A stretch of DNA of 64,000 bases from JBCCIM01 sp965263205 (GCA_965263205.1 CBDHHF010000014.1:62001-126000), one strand, 5' to 3'. Positions 42,186 to 51,208 are shown, numbered from the stretch's first letter. Notes: generated from the letters alone by a model not told the origin. Made by a program: numbers and translations.

Positions 42186-44153
42186 ATGGACGTAAGGGCA
42201 AACATTGAATCTCAGTGGCCGCAATTGAATGAGGGTCTTGCCGAAGGCAAACCAGGTATCGACAACTGCCTGGGTTTCTTCGAACAGATTGTAGTGACCC
42301 ATCCCCAGCAAGTCATCAGGTGGTGCCCGTCAGTATTAGCGAAATCGGAATTGCTGGAATACGAGGTCGGTATCGTTTCCTGCTTAGCCCTTGAAGGGTT
42401 TGCCCTCTCAATGTTCTCGCAGCATGATAAAGCCCTTCCGCTGCTCAACAGGGCACTCAAACTGGTGGAGCCCCTGGACATGCCCATCCTCGCCGGCAAA
42501 ATCACGGGTTCTATCGCGAATGTGCACACCAGCCTCGGCGACCTCAGCAAAGCACTGGCTTACGGCAACCGTACCCTCGACTTCCTGAAACAATCGGGTA
42601 ACAAAGAGCAAGAAGGCTGGGTGCTCCACGGCTTCGGCATGGGCTTCGAAGAAATTGGTCAGCTGGAACAGGCTCAGCAGTACTATGAGCAAAGTCTGGC
42701 CATCTTTAAAGACCTGGGCTACCAGCCGGGTATTGCCAGAGCGCTCACGGGGATCGGCAGCATCTACCAAAAACGAGGCTTATACGAAAAAGCACTGCCG
42801 TTTCATACCGAGAGCCTTGAGCGCTTTAGAAAAGCGGATAACCAGCTTGGTGAAGCGCGAGCACTCAATGATCTTGGAAGTATTGCACTCGAGCAAGGGG
42901 ACACAGACAAAGCCTTGGCATTGCACACGCAAAGCCTCCAAATCAGGCGCTCGATTAAGCACCGGCAATCGGAAAGCACGAGCCTGCTAAACATTGGCAA
43001 AACCTACACAGCGAAAGGCGCTTTTGCAGAAGCCATCACCCATCTGACAACCGCGCTCGACATATCGAAAGAGGTGAATACAAAAACGCGCGAGGTGCAA
43101 ATACACGAGGCCCTCGCTGCTGCCTTTGAAAAAGCCGGCCAATTGCAAGAAGCGCTTTATCACTATCGCCTCTACAATGAACTCAAGGAAATCATGTTCA
43201 GTGAAGAGCTGAACATAAAGTTTGCTACCATCGAGGTATCGCACGAATTGGACCGTGCTGAGAAAGAGGCAGAAATTGAACGACTGAAAAATGTGGAATT
43301 ACGCGAGAAAAACCAGCAATTGGAGCAATTGCTGGAGGAGCTAAAAACCACGCAATCCCAGCTTATTCAAACCGAAAAACTTGTATCGCTCGGCAACCTG
43401 ACCGCCGGCATTGCACACGAACTCAAAAACCCACTCAACTTCGTCAACAATTTCGCAGAACTTTCTGTTGAGTTGATGGATGAGCTGGATGAGGCAATCG
43501 AGGACTACACTGCCGAAGGCAAAAACCAGTTGCCCGAAGAAATCGATGATTTACTCGCCACGTTAAAGTTCAATACCGGCAAAGTTAACGAACATGGCAA
43601 GCGAGCGGACAGAATTGTGCGCAGTATGCTCGAACATGCCGGCGGTAGAGCCGGCGAAAAAGAACCCCTGGCCATCAACGACCTGCTTAAAGACTACAGC
43701 AAACTCGCCTTTCACGGCATGCGCGCAGCTGATCGCTCGTTTAAAGTTAACCTGGTCCATCGCTTTACGCCTGATAGCCCGATCATTTACGGGGTTTCAC
43801 AAGACCTTGGGCGGGTATTTCTCAATCTGCTCAACAATGCATTCTATACAACACAGAAAAAGAGTACCAGAGGACTGCCAGACTACACGCCAACCGTAAC
43901 TATCGAAACCCGACAAGAGGCTGACTTCTTGTCGATCCGCATCGAAGACAACGGTGAAGGGATCCCCAAAGAACACCGGCAGCGTATCTTTGAACCCTTC
44001 TTTACGTCCAAACCTTCGGGTTCAGGCACAGGGCTAGGGTTATTCCTGAGTTATGAAATTATTGTTCAAGGGCATGCCGGAGAGCTTTTAGTTGAAAGCG
44101 AAAGTGGAAAAGGTTCTATATTTATCGTTAACCTACCATTAAGGCAGCAGTAA
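42186..44153 (+). CDS. TPR-domain sensor histidine kinase
   Basis: The 655-residue protein lacks a signal peptide and membrane helices and so is cytoplasmic. Residues ~65-345 are about seven tetratricopeptide repeats, e.g. EKALPFHTESLERFRKADNQLGEARALNDLGSIALEQGD. A coiled coil (~350-398) leads to the phospho-acceptor His411 in GIAHELKNPLNF and HATPase_c: NLLNNAFYTT (N), EDNGEGIPKEHRQRIFEPFF (G1/F) and GTGLGLFLSYEI (G2). All motifs are intact. It stands first in the signalling cluster, 74 bp before a receiver gene, and probably phosphorylates the receivers that follow. Confidence 0.93.
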   Translation: MDVRANIESQWPQLNEGLAEGKPGIDNCLGFFEQIVVTHPQQVIRWCPSVLAKSELLEYEVGIVSCLALEGFALSMFSQHDKALPLLNRALKLVEPLDMPILAGKITGSIANVHTSLGDLSKALAYGNRTLDFLKQSGNKEQEGWVLHGFGMGFEEIGQLEQAQQYYEQSLAIFKDLGYQPGIARALTGIGSIYQKRGLYEKALPFHTESLERFRKADNQLGEARALNDLGSIALEQGDTDKALALHTQSLQIRRSIKHRQSESTSLLNIGKTYTAKGAFAEAITHLTTALDISKEVNTKTREVQIHEALAAAFEKAGQLQEALYHYRLYNELKEIMFSEELNIKFATIEVSHELDRAEKEAEIERLKNVELREKNQQLEQLLEELKTTQSQLIQTEKLVSLGNLTAGIAHELKNPLNFVNNFAELSVELMDELDEAIEDYTAEGKNQLPEEIDDLLATLKFNTGKVNEHGKRADRIVRSMLEHAGGRAGEKEPLAINDLLKDYSKLAFHGMRAADRSFKVNLVHRFTPDSPIIYGVSQDLGRVFLNLLNNAFYTTQKKSTRGLPDYTPTVTIETRQEADFLSIRIEDNGEGIPKEHRQRIFEPFFTSKPSGSGTGLGLFLSYEIIVQGHAGELLVESESGKGSIFIVNLPLRQQ

Positions 44154-44227
44154 TTGAGAACCTTCCACGAAAGCACACATTACACCAACAGCCTTTTTAG
44201 ACCACATCTTTTTAATACCAAGGTTTT

Positions 44228-44617
44228 ATGGAGCAAGCTAGTTTAAATGTCCTGGTTGTGGATGATGAAGAGGATATTCAATGGCTCTTTAAACAACAAT
44301 TTCGTAGAGAAATTCGTTCTGGCCAGGTCAAATTTCACTTTGCGCTATCTGGAGAAGAGGCCCTCAATTACATGAAGGGTGGAGCAAGCGCACACGTTGT
44401 GCTTGTGTTTTCAGACATCAACATGCCAGGCATGACGGGGCTTGAGTTACTCAAAGAGCTTCGGGCTTCGTACAGTAATTTACCTGTACACATGATTACA
44501 GCGTATGGGGATGATCGCAATTACCAAACGGCCATGCAGTACGGCGCAGCCGGCTACATGACCAAACCCATCGATTTTGCAGAACTTAAATCTACCGTGC
44601 AGGCGCTATTGAATTAA
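44228..44617 (+). CDS. Single-domain response regulator
   Basis: The 129-residue protein is a bare CheY-like receiver: DDEED (12-16), phospho-acceptor Asp63 in FSDINMPGMTG, Thr in MITAYGD and Lys in MTKPIDFA. There is no output domain, so it probably acts as a phosphate shuttle or sink, or binds a target directly. AAGG stands 7 bases before the ATG. The stop is 2 bases from the start of the receiver-cyclase gene, so the two are translationally close. It shares the FRRxIRxG helix pattern with the next two receivers. Confidence 0.93.
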   Translation: MEQASLNVLVVDDEEDIQWLFKQQFRREIRSGQVKFHFALSGEEALNYMKGGASAHVVLVFSDINMPGMTGLELLKELRASYSNLPVHMITAYGDDRNYQTAMQYGAAGYMTKPIDFAELKSTVQALLN

Positions 44618-44619
44618 AC

Positions 44620-46020
44620 ATGTCTGACGCAACAAAAATACTCGTTGTAGATGATGAGCCGGATTTGGCGGTTCTTGTCAGGCAAAAGTTCAGAAAGCAT
44701 ATTCGTGATGGCATTTATACCTTCGCCATAGCCGGCGATGGCATAGAGGCCCTGGCCCAACTCGAAAACGACGCGGAAATTGAAATTGTCCTGACAGACA
44801 TCAACATGCCCCGCATGGACGGCCTCACCCTGCTCAGCAAAATCTCACAACTCGACCGGCAGTTACAGGCTGTGGTGGTCTCCGCATATGGAGACCTGGG
44901 TAATATTCGTATGGCCATGAATCGGGGTTCGTTTGATTTCCTGATGAAGCCAATCGACCTGTACGATCTTGAAATTACCATCAACAAGGCGAAAGAGACC
45001 GTTGAGCAGCGAAAAAAGGCTGCACGCGTCCGGGAAACGTTTGGTCGCTACCTGTCCGATGAAGTGGTAGCTACGCTCCTGTCTAAACCCGATGCATTGA
45101 AACTTGGCGGCGACAAACGCAAGGTCACGATCCTCATGTCAGACCTGCGTGGGTTCTCCATTATTTCAGAGCACCTCCCGCCCGAACAAGTTGTGGAAGT
45201 GCTCAATATTTATTTGGGCAAGATGGCTGACATCATTGGCAAACACAATGGCACGATCGACGAGTTCATCGGTGATGCCATACTCGTGATTTTTGGCGGC
45301 TTGCTCCCCAAAGAAGATGATGCAGCGCGTGCTGTAGCGTGTGCAGTCGACATGCAAAACGCCATGCAGGAAGTTAACGACACGCTCATCAAGAATGGAC
45401 TGCCTACACTGGAGATGGGTATAGGCATTAATACGGGTGAAGTCGTGGTTGGCAACATTGGTTCACAGACCCGCGCCAAGTATGGCGTTGTGGGCAGCCA
45501 TGTCAATCTTACAGCACGCATTGAGTCGTACACCGTTGGCGGGCAGATCCTGATTTCTGATGGCACGCGTCAGGAATTGGGCGACCTCGTGAATCTTGGC
45601 CGCGAGATGAAGCTCTCAGCGAAAGGCTACGCCAAGCCAATCAACATTTATGAAGTGGAAGGCCTGGGCGCCCCTTACAACATTACATTGCCCTCTGCAA
45701 AAGAAGTACTACATCCACTCACCAAACCGGTTGCGTTTGCCTATAGCAAGCTAGACGGCAAACACATGACAGGTACCATGGCATCGGGTGAGATCATAGC
45801 GCTCTCCTCGTCTATGGCTGAAATTCGTTCAGAAGAAGTGTTAGAGCCCTTGACAAATATTCGGCTCGACGTACAGCTTACCAACGAAGCCGGCTCCGAC
45901 ATATCTGGCGACCTGTACGCTAAAGCCATGCATAACACACCAGACAGCGACACCATCAAGATTCGCTTCACGGCTGTCCCAGAAGACATCGCTGAAGCCA
46001 TCCGGCAACTCTGCATGTAA
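44620..46020 (+). CDS. Receiver-adenylate/guanylate cyclase with PilZ-like tail
   Basis: The 466-residue protein has a receiver (1-125; Asp60 in LTDINMPRMDG, Lys in LMKPIDLY), a short helix, and a class III cyclase domain (~160-345). The latter has metal Asp in MSDLRGFS and in FIGDAILVIFGG, and the transition-state pair Asn and Arg in GSHVNLTARIES. A C-terminal ~110-residue domain (VAFAYSKLDGKHMTGTM, SSSMAEIRSEEVLEPLTNIRLDV) looks PilZ-like without the classic RxxxR motif. Phosphorylation is likely to tune cyclic nucleotide production. Substrate choice between ATP and GTP cannot be read safely. It follows the lone receiver by two bases. Confidence 0.9.
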   Translation: MSDATKILVVDDEPDLAVLVRQKFRKHIRDGIYTFAIAGDGIEALAQLENDAEIEIVLTDINMPRMDGLTLLSKISQLDRQLQAVVVSAYGDLGNIRMAMNRGSFDFLMKPIDLYDLEITINKAKETVEQRKKAARVRETFGRYLSDEVVATLLSKPDALKLGGDKRKVTILMSDLRGFSIISEHLPPEQVVEVLNIYLGKMADIIGKHNGTIDEFIGDAILVIFGGLLPKEDDAARAVACAVDMQNAMQEVNDTLIKNGLPTLEMGIGINTGEVVVGNIGSQTRAKYGVVGSHVNLTARIESYTVGGQILISDGTRQELGDLVNLGREMKLSAKGYAKPINIYEVEGLGAPYNITLPSAKEVLHPLTKPVAFAYSKLDGKHMTGTMASGEIIALSSSMAEIRSEEVLEPLTNIRLDVQLTNEAGSDISGDLYAKAMHNTPDSDTIKIRFTAVPEDIAEAIRQLCM

Positions 46021-46125
46021 GCAGATGCTTCACTATATCTTGGAATTGAGCTTTTTTCCCCCTAATTTCGCACCGATCTCTTTCATCGCTCTGGTTAACT
46101 GTTTTTAGCGCTGGTATACGCTCCT

Positions 46126-47286
46126 ATGTCTATCGAAATCTTGGTCGTAGATGACGAACCGGATTTACAGTTACTCATCCGCCAGAAATTCAGAAAACGC
46201 ATCCGCGCCGGAGAATGGACCTTTCATTTTGCCCACAACGGATTCGAAGCCCTCGACCAACTCGACGCTTTTCCTGATATCAGTCTCATTCTCACGGATA
46301 TCAACATGCCGGGGATGGATGGGCTGACGCTGCTTGACAAACTCTCAGAACGCGAAGGCACATTCAAAGCTGTGGTGATTTCAGCCTACGGTGACATGAG
46401 TAATATCCGCACGGCGATGAACCGTGGCGCATTCGACTTTATCACCAAGCCTGTCGACTTTGAAGATCTCGAAATAACCATCGAAAAAACGCTACGTGAG
46501 GTTGGTGCGTTTCGCGATGCGTTACAGTCTAAGCAGGCATTACAGCTTTTGCAAAAAGAGCTGGCCGTTGCAGCCCGTATTCAGGAGGCGTTCACGCCGC
46601 AAAAAGCACTACAAACTGATCGGGTAGATATACAGGCCTTCCTGGAGCCGGCGCAGGAAGTAGGCGGCGACTTTTTCGACTTCTTCCGGCTCGATGTCCA
46701 CCGCATCGGACTCGTCATTGGAGATGTCTCCGGCAAAGGCGTATCAGCTGCGCTATTTATGGCAATAACAAAAACATTGTTAAAAGCCATTGCAATGGAT
46801 GGGCGGAGTCCTGAAGCCTGCATGACATTTGTCAATACCCTGCTTTATCCCCAAAGCCTGGCCGAAGTTTTTGTCACCAGTTGTTACGGTATTTTCGATA
46901 CCACAACGGGCGAGTTTTCGTATACCACAACAGGACATTTCCCCCCTTATATCCTGCGCAAAAATGGCAAAGTAGAAGCACTCGAACCAATCCGGAGTGT
47001 TGGCCTTTGCATGATGAAGTCGTTTAAGTATACCGCACAAACCACAACACTGGCACCAGGGGACGGCCTCTTCATGTACACAGATGGCCTCAATGAAGCA
47101 ACCCGAAGCGACGGTGCCCAATTTGAAGAAGACAAAATTGAAGCAACTCTCGCAGAAATTATCCAACCGGGTACGCAAGCATCCGCCGCAGCGCGTATCG
47201 AACATGTAGCCAACGCTGTAAAAGCCTTTACCCAGGGCGCCCCACAATCGGATGATTTGACGCTGCTCACCCTGCTCTACAAGTAA
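46126..47286 (+). CDS. Receiver-PP2C (SpoIIE/RsbU-type) phosphatase
   Basis: The 386-residue protein has a receiver (Asp58 in LTDINMPGMDG, Lys in ITKPVDFED), a coiled-coil linker (~125-165) and a PPM phosphatase domain: EVGGDFFDFFRL, VIGDVSGKGVSAALFMAIT and GDGLFMYTDGLNEA carry the metal-binding Asp residues. Such response regulators dephosphorylate anti-sigma antagonist proteins in partner-switching stress pathways. No RsbV/RsbW-type gene is in the window, so the substrate lies elsewhere. Gap to the cyclase gene is 105 bp. Confidence 0.92.
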   Translation: MSIEILVVDDEPDLQLLIRQKFRKRIRAGEWTFHFAHNGFEALDQLDAFPDISLILTDINMPGMDGLTLLDKLSEREGTFKAVVISAYGDMSNIRTAMNRGAFDFITKPVDFEDLEITIEKTLREVGAFRDALQSKQALQLLQKELAVAARIQEAFTPQKALQTDRVDIQAFLEPAQEVGGDFFDFFRLDVHRIGLVIGDVSGKGVSAALFMAITKTLLKAIAMDGRSPEACMTFVNTLLYPQSLAEVFVTSCYGIFDTTTGEFSYTTTGHFPPYILRKNGKVEALEPIRSVGLCMMKSFKYTAQTTTLAPGDGLFMYTDGLNEATRSDGAQFEEDKIEATLAEIIQPGTQASAAARIEHVANAVKAFTQGAPQSDDLTLLTLLYK

Positions 47287-47480
47287 TTTTACCAATTGCG
47301 TCCTACGCCGATCATTTAGATACTGGGCGCTGCAATCTTCTCAAGGCGACGACATTGATTAAGCGAAAGCGTAACTACACGGGTAACACTGGATTTATTG
47401 CCTGTTAAGGTGATCGCTTATCTTTAAGCAGTTCGTTTAGCACGCTACCCCACCTTACAAATCCAAATCTTTACACTAGT

Positions 47481-48413
47481 ATGGCAACAACAACGCTTAC
47501 TCCTACAACTCCTGAAGCACTGAATGAATTATTTGGCCGAGGCCAGCAGCTAGGTTTTGAAAAAGGAAACGGTGATTTCACGATTGCAAGGCTTACGTCG
47601 CCACAAGCTGAGGCAACCGTTTCCGTTTATGCCGGCCACGTGCTTTCGTATACACCAACGGGTCAAGAGCCAGTATTATGGGTGAGCGATAAAGCCGTTT
47701 ATGCTGAAGGTAAGGCGATACGTGGTGGTGTTCCTGTCATCTGGCCATGGTTTGGCCCGCATGCGTCAAATCCCGATAAACCCAGTCATGGATTTGCTCG
47801 AAAAAACTACTGGGAAGTCTTCTCCACGCGAATCATTAATAATGAAATCCCCCAACTACGGCTTACATTACAGGACGATGCAGCTTCGTACGCGCTATGG
47901 CCGCATCCTTTCCGACTGGAGTTGATCATCACCCTTTCGGATGCACTGAGCATCGACCTGCAAATTGTCAATACTGGCAAAGGTCCTTTTGATTGCGGCG
48001 GTGCCCTGCACACCTACTTCAATGTGAGCCATATTGATAACGTGGCCATTCATGGCCTCGATGGCCGGCCCTACATCGATCAGTTGGCGAACCACCAAAC
48101 TAAACACCAACGGGGGGCGATCACGTTTGCTGCAGAAACGGATAACATCTATTTTAACACAAAAGACACCTGCCGGCTGGAAGACCCCGGGTTTGCGCGG
48201 ACAGTTATTGTAGAAAAACGTGGGAGTGCATCAACGGTTGTTTGGAATCCGTGGATCGACAAAGCACAACGCATGGCGGACTTTGACGACGAAGAGTACC
48301 TAAGCATGTTGTGCATCGAAACGGCCAACGCCGGCCCAGACGTAATCACGCTAAATCCGGGCGGTGAACATACCCTGGGAACTACCATTCGCGTAGTTGG
48401 CAGCACGTCCTAA
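47481..48413 (+). CDS. D-hexose-6-phosphate mutarotase-like (YeaD family)
   Basis: The 310-residue protein has the aldose-epimerase fold of the glucose-6-phosphate 1-epimerase family: VLWVSDKAVYAEGKAIRGGVPVIWPWFGPH (~65-95), PSHGFARKNYWEV, a beta-sandwich core, ALHTYFNVSHIDNVAIHGLDG (~172) and VVWNPWIDKAQRMADF with GLu-rich end. The catalytic pair is probably a His in the ALHTYF region and a Glu in CIETANA. It interconverts sugar-phosphate anomers. There is no operon partner. Confidence 0.9.
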   Translation: MATTTLTPTTPEALNELFGRGQQLGFEKGNGDFTIARLTSPQAEATVSVYAGHVLSYTPTGQEPVLWVSDKAVYAEGKAIRGGVPVIWPWFGPHASNPDKPSHGFARKNYWEVFSTRIINNEIPQLRLTLQDDAASYALWPHPFRLELIITLSDALSIDLQIVNTGKGPFDCGGALHTYFNVSHIDNVAIHGLDGRPYIDQLANHQTKHQRGAITFAAETDNIYFNTKDTCRLEDPGFARTVIVEKRGSASTVVWNPWIDKAQRMADFDDEEYLSMLCIETANAGPDVITLNPGGEHTLGTTIRVVGSTS

Positions 48414-48545
48414 GCCAAAGAATTACATTTCCTGACACGCAGTTGGCAAAAAAAACCGCTTGGGTAGAAGAATCCAGAGAACCGACGATATTCGTCTAAA
48501 TTTTTCGTTCTCTGAAATAAGCGTTCCTTATCTTTCAGGTTTCCG

Positions 48546-48561
48546 ACGCGTGTACACGCGT
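48546..48561. promoter_or_regulatory. Perfect 16-bp palindrome before the sigma-factor gene
   Basis: ACGCGTGTACACGCGT at 48546-48561 is a perfect dyad. It ends 31 bases before the ATG of the sigma-factor gene, in the 179-bp gap after the mutarotase gene. It has the size and symmetry of an operator for a dimeric regulator. A short hairpin in the leader RNA is the alternative. No T run follows. Confidence 0.5.
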
Positions 48562-48592
48562 GCGTTTTATCCACGGCGTAGTTGGTAGCTGA

Positions 48593-49189
48593 ATGTCTGA
48601 AGAAAAAGATGTCCTCGCGCACGAGGTACCTGAAAGACTACTTATAGCAGATTGGGATGATATTTTGCCTCGGGTGCAACTCTGGGCAAATCATTTCCAT
48701 CGACGCTACCTGCGCCATATTCGCGCGGCGCCTACTCCTGAAGATTTGGTACAGGAAGCCGTGGTCAAGCTCTATGCGGGTCAGCGAAAGCTGCCAGATC
48801 ACGTGCCTTTGCTAACCGTAATTATCAATAATATCCAGAGTGATATTTGGAATTTCCTGACCAAGGAAGGGTATACGCGCAAAGACAGCAAAGGAAAGGG
48901 ACGTAAAGGCTGGGGACGACATATTGGGCTGGAGGAATGGATGCAAGATTTTGATCAACGCACCACACCCCCACAGGCCGAACTCAACGGTTTGCACGAC
49001 GCTATAAAGGCAAAGGTCAGCAATGACAAAGAACTTACTCAGATGGTTGAACTGCTTTTTGAAGACCCATTACTCAAACCAAGGGACCTCGCCAGGTTGA
49101 TGGGTATGTCGATCAAAAACGTCAACAATGCACAGAAACGCCTCAGGCGCCGGCTCAAAAGCCTGCGAAATTCGCTGGAGAAATCATAA
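48593..49189 (+). CDS. RNA polymerase sigma factor, ECF-like
   Basis: The 198-residue protein has a region-2-like part (RYLRHIRAAPTPEDLVQEAVVKLY, ~40-62; VPLLTVIINNIQSDIWNFL for the core/-10 contact) and a region-4-like helix-turn-helix (LKPRDLARLMGMSIKNVNNAQKRLRRRLKSL, ~158-188). The region 4 end is very basic and fits DNA binding. A membrane protein with a TonB-like end follows 32 bp on and could be its anti-sigma partner. The palindrome upstream suggests specific control. Confidence 0.82.
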   Translation: MSEEKDVLAHEVPERLLIADWDDILPRVQLWANHFHRRYLRHIRAAPTPEDLVQEAVVKLYAGQRKLPDHVPLLTVIINNIQSDIWNFLTKEGYTRKDSKGKGRKGWGRHIGLEEWMQDFDQRTTPPQAELNGLHDAIKAKVSNDKELTQMVELLFEDPLLKPRDLARLMGMSIKNVNNAQKRLRRRLKSLRNSLEKS

Positions 49190-49221
49190 CGCTCCCATCC
49201 ATTTTCCGGTTAATTGCTCTC

Positions 49222-49998
49222 ATGGCCAAAAAATCTAATTCTGGACGCGGCTCGAAAGAGGACCTGCAAAAAAATGCAGCGTGGCTCGAGCATCGCCTTG
49301 AGGGTACCATGCTCGACCTCGAGGCCCTCTCTGCCATGCCCATCGATGATGTGCAGGCTGAATTAAAAGCCATCAAAAAAGACCAGAAAGACCTGGTCAA
49401 AGCCATCAACGAGAAGCTCCCTGCCGGCGCTTCCATTCCTGTACCCAAAACGCCAACAAAAAAACGCCGCAAACCACAAGCTACCAAAGCAGCAGATCGG
49501 CAGCCTGCGGTTTCTCAACCAACACGGCGACCATCCCGACTTGTCAGCTTTCGCGGAGCCTTGGTGTTATCACTGCTGATTATTGCTTCGGCTATTATCA
49601 TCCCGCAGTTTATCAAAAATCTGCAAGAGGATAAGATGGAGCCGGCCAAAGCCGTCGAAGAAGAAAAAACCGAAGCCCCTGAGCGTTCGCCAACCTGGAT
49701 CGTCGGGCCGGCTGTTGATGAGTTGATTCGCGGCGTTAAGTATACGATCGAAGGTCTTGAGCAGGTTGTCATCCACGCCCCACTGCCAACCAACCCGGGT
49801 GACTTGCAGGCTAGCTTCAAAATGCGCATGACGGTTGATAGCGACGGCAAAGTCGTACGCCTCGAGCCCATGTCGAGCGAGGCTGCACCATTCGAGCCCA
49901 TGGTGATGGATTCACTCCTGCACTGGCGTTTCAGCGCCATCGCAGCCAGCGACTCGGTGAACAATGCCATTGTGACCATCGAGTATGTGCCGGAGTAG
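49222..49998 (+). CDS. Single-pass membrane protein with TonB-like C-terminal domain, possible anti-sigma
   Basis: The 258-residue protein has a cytoplasmic N-terminus (~1-110; a helical part and a Lys/Pro-rich basic linker), one membrane helix (~114-132, GALVLSLLIIASAIIIPQF) and a periplasmic end. The last ~70 residues (LQASFKMRMTVDSDGKVVRLEPMS, FEPMVMDSLLHWRFSAI) match the strand-helix-strand pattern of TonB/AgmX C-terminal domains. The sigma gene stands 32 bp before it, so it may hold the sigma at the membrane and release it on a periplasmic cue. This is an inference; there is no classical zinc anti-sigma motif. Confidence 0.7.
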   Translation: MAKKSNSGRGSKEDLQKNAAWLEHRLEGTMLDLEALSAMPIDDVQAELKAIKKDQKDLVKAINEKLPAGASIPVPKTPTKKRRKPQATKAADRQPAVSQPTRRPSRLVSFRGALVLSLLIIASAIIIPQFIKNLQEDKMEPAKAVEEEKTEAPERSPTWIVGPAVDELIRGVKYTIEGLEQVVIHAPLPTNPGDLQASFKMRMTVDSDGKVVRLEPMSSEAAPFEPMVMDSLLHWRFSAIAASDSVNNAIVTIEYVPE

Positions 49999-50036
49999 GT
50001 GGACTTACGGAAGTAGATTAAATCCGATTATAACGC

Positions 50037-50065
50037 AAAAACGGCCAGAGCTTCTGGCCGTTTTT
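50037..50065 (+). terminator. Terminator after the sigma/TonB-like pair
   Basis: AAAAACGGCCAGA (50037-50049) and TCTGGCCGTTTTT (50053-50065) form a 13-bp stem with a three-base loop and a T run. It ends the sigma-factor operon. Confidence 0.85.
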
Positions 50066-50113
50066 GTTTATATATCTATTATGTGATTTACCAATTATTA
50101 CCCTCCTCCCCCC

Positions 50114-50144
50114 ACGTCATCCCGGCCTCCGAGCCGGGACCCAG
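50114..50144. repeat. REP-like hairpin, forward
   Basis: CGTCATCCCGGCCTCCGAG then CCGGGACCCAG. Arms TCCCGGC and GCCGGGA pair over 7 bp. It resembles the GTCATCCCGG-type repeat found between genes in many bacteria. It lies at the 3' end of the AT-rich gene, with inverted relatives on its other side. Confidence 0.6.
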
Positions 50145-50156
50145 AAAAATAACTAC

Positions 50157-50699
50157 CTAATTCTCCTCTGCATGCAAAGCATGATCGCGTAACGCCTGCC
50201 TTTCTAATTTTGCTCTAAATGCAGGATTGTAAAACTGAAGGCCCCTGACAGACTTTGGATTGTGAAACCAAGCCTGATCGTATATTCCTAACTCTGTCCT
50301 CAGTGCATTTTCAAGGTTCTCAGCTTTAACTTTAACCTGCTTTTGTAGCGCAGCGTTTACCTCAAAATTATCTTCCTGCAGAGGCTCTCTTAAAGAATAT
50401 CTCAAAAAATAAATCGCTTTGATTGAAGCACCACTCAATAAAATAGCATGCTTGGAATCCCAATTCTCAAGCTTCTTTAAGAAATCGCGCCATTCATCTC
50501 GTCCAAGATCAGCAGAACTGAGTTTTTTTAGAAAAGTACTCACTATTTCATAAAGCTGCGGATAAAGGACTAATCTTCTCCGATAAAGATGTTCACTATA
50601 CTTTTCCTGTAATTGTTTTTTCGATACAAGAAAAGAAACACCAGCTGAAACCAAAATACCTGTCAAACTAAAAAGACCGGATATTAAAATAATCTCCAT
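50157..50699 (-). CDS. AT-rich hypothetical membrane protein, likely acquired
   Basis: I start at the ATG at 50699 (MEIILISGLFSLTGILVSAG), with AGAG eight bases upstream; the frame stays open to 50825. The 180-residue protein has one membrane helix at the N-terminus (~4-24) and then a charged helical domain (KKQLQEKYSEHLYRRRLVLYPQLYE, KLSSADLGRDEWRDFLKKLENWDSK). No family is recognised. Composition stands apart: two 60-base lines inside count 21 and 19 G+C, while a line in the preceding gene counts 34. REP-like hairpins lie on both sides. This fits horizontal gain. Confidence 0.65.
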   Translation of the reverse strand: MEIILISGLFSLTGILVSAGVSFLVSKKQLQEKYSEHLYRRRLVLYPQLYEIVSTFLKKLSSADLGRDEWRDFLKKLENWDSKHAILLSGASIKAIYFLRYSLREPLQEDNFEVNAALQKQVKVKAENLENALRTELGIYDQAWFHNPKSVRGLQFYNPAFRAKLERQALRDHALHAEEN

Positions 50700-50825
50700 T
50701 GGCTCTAATTCCGTGATCAACGTGGGCAAGACAAATTTTAGGCAATAACTTAATAACGTTTTCGTAAAGTCAGTCCCTAAAGTTACTCTAATCGCCCATT
50801 CTCTGTCCGAAAGCCTCGATATCAA

Positions 50826-51170
50826 TATGAGTCCTCGCCCAGAGATCCATAGGCGCCAAGGAATGATGGGTTAAATTATTATTTTATACTTAAGTGCTCC
50901 AATGAACAGTCATCCTCAACTTGATTGGGGATCCATACAGCGATACAATCAGCCTCAATAGCCCTTTCCGTTCTCTGGATACCGGATCAAGTCCGGCATG
51001 ACGTGGCTTCTCATAGCATAAAAGGTGCTGGTCGAAACAGGCTGAATTATTAAATATTTGAGTACCCCGTCCTTGGCGCGTATGGGCTCAGAGACCGGGA
51101 TGACGTCAAAGAAAATATGGGCGTGGAGCCGGCTTAGCCGCAACACTTAGCAGCACTATGCGACAAACAT
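50826..51170. repeat. Gap with three REP-like sequences
   Basis: Positions 50908-50936 hold GTCATCCTCAACTTGATTGG (and GGATCCAT). Positions 50974-51004 hold the opposite orientation (CCGGA-TCAAG-TCCGG hairpin followed by CATGACGT). Positions 51084-51106 hold GGCTCAGAGACCGGGATGAC, close to the complement of the repeat at 50114-50144. Short frames here (such as 50955-51146) are not believed. Confidence 0.6.
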
Positions 51171-51208
51171 AAAACGCCGGCCACTCTTTGATCGAATGGC
51201 CGGCGTTT
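51171..51208 (-). terminator. Bidirectional terminator with GCCGGC core
   Basis: AAACGCCGGCCA (51172-51183) pairs with TGGCCGGCGTTT (51197-51208) over 12 bp. Read from the minus strand it ends in a run of T and follows the 51258-51659 gene. Confidence 0.8.
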
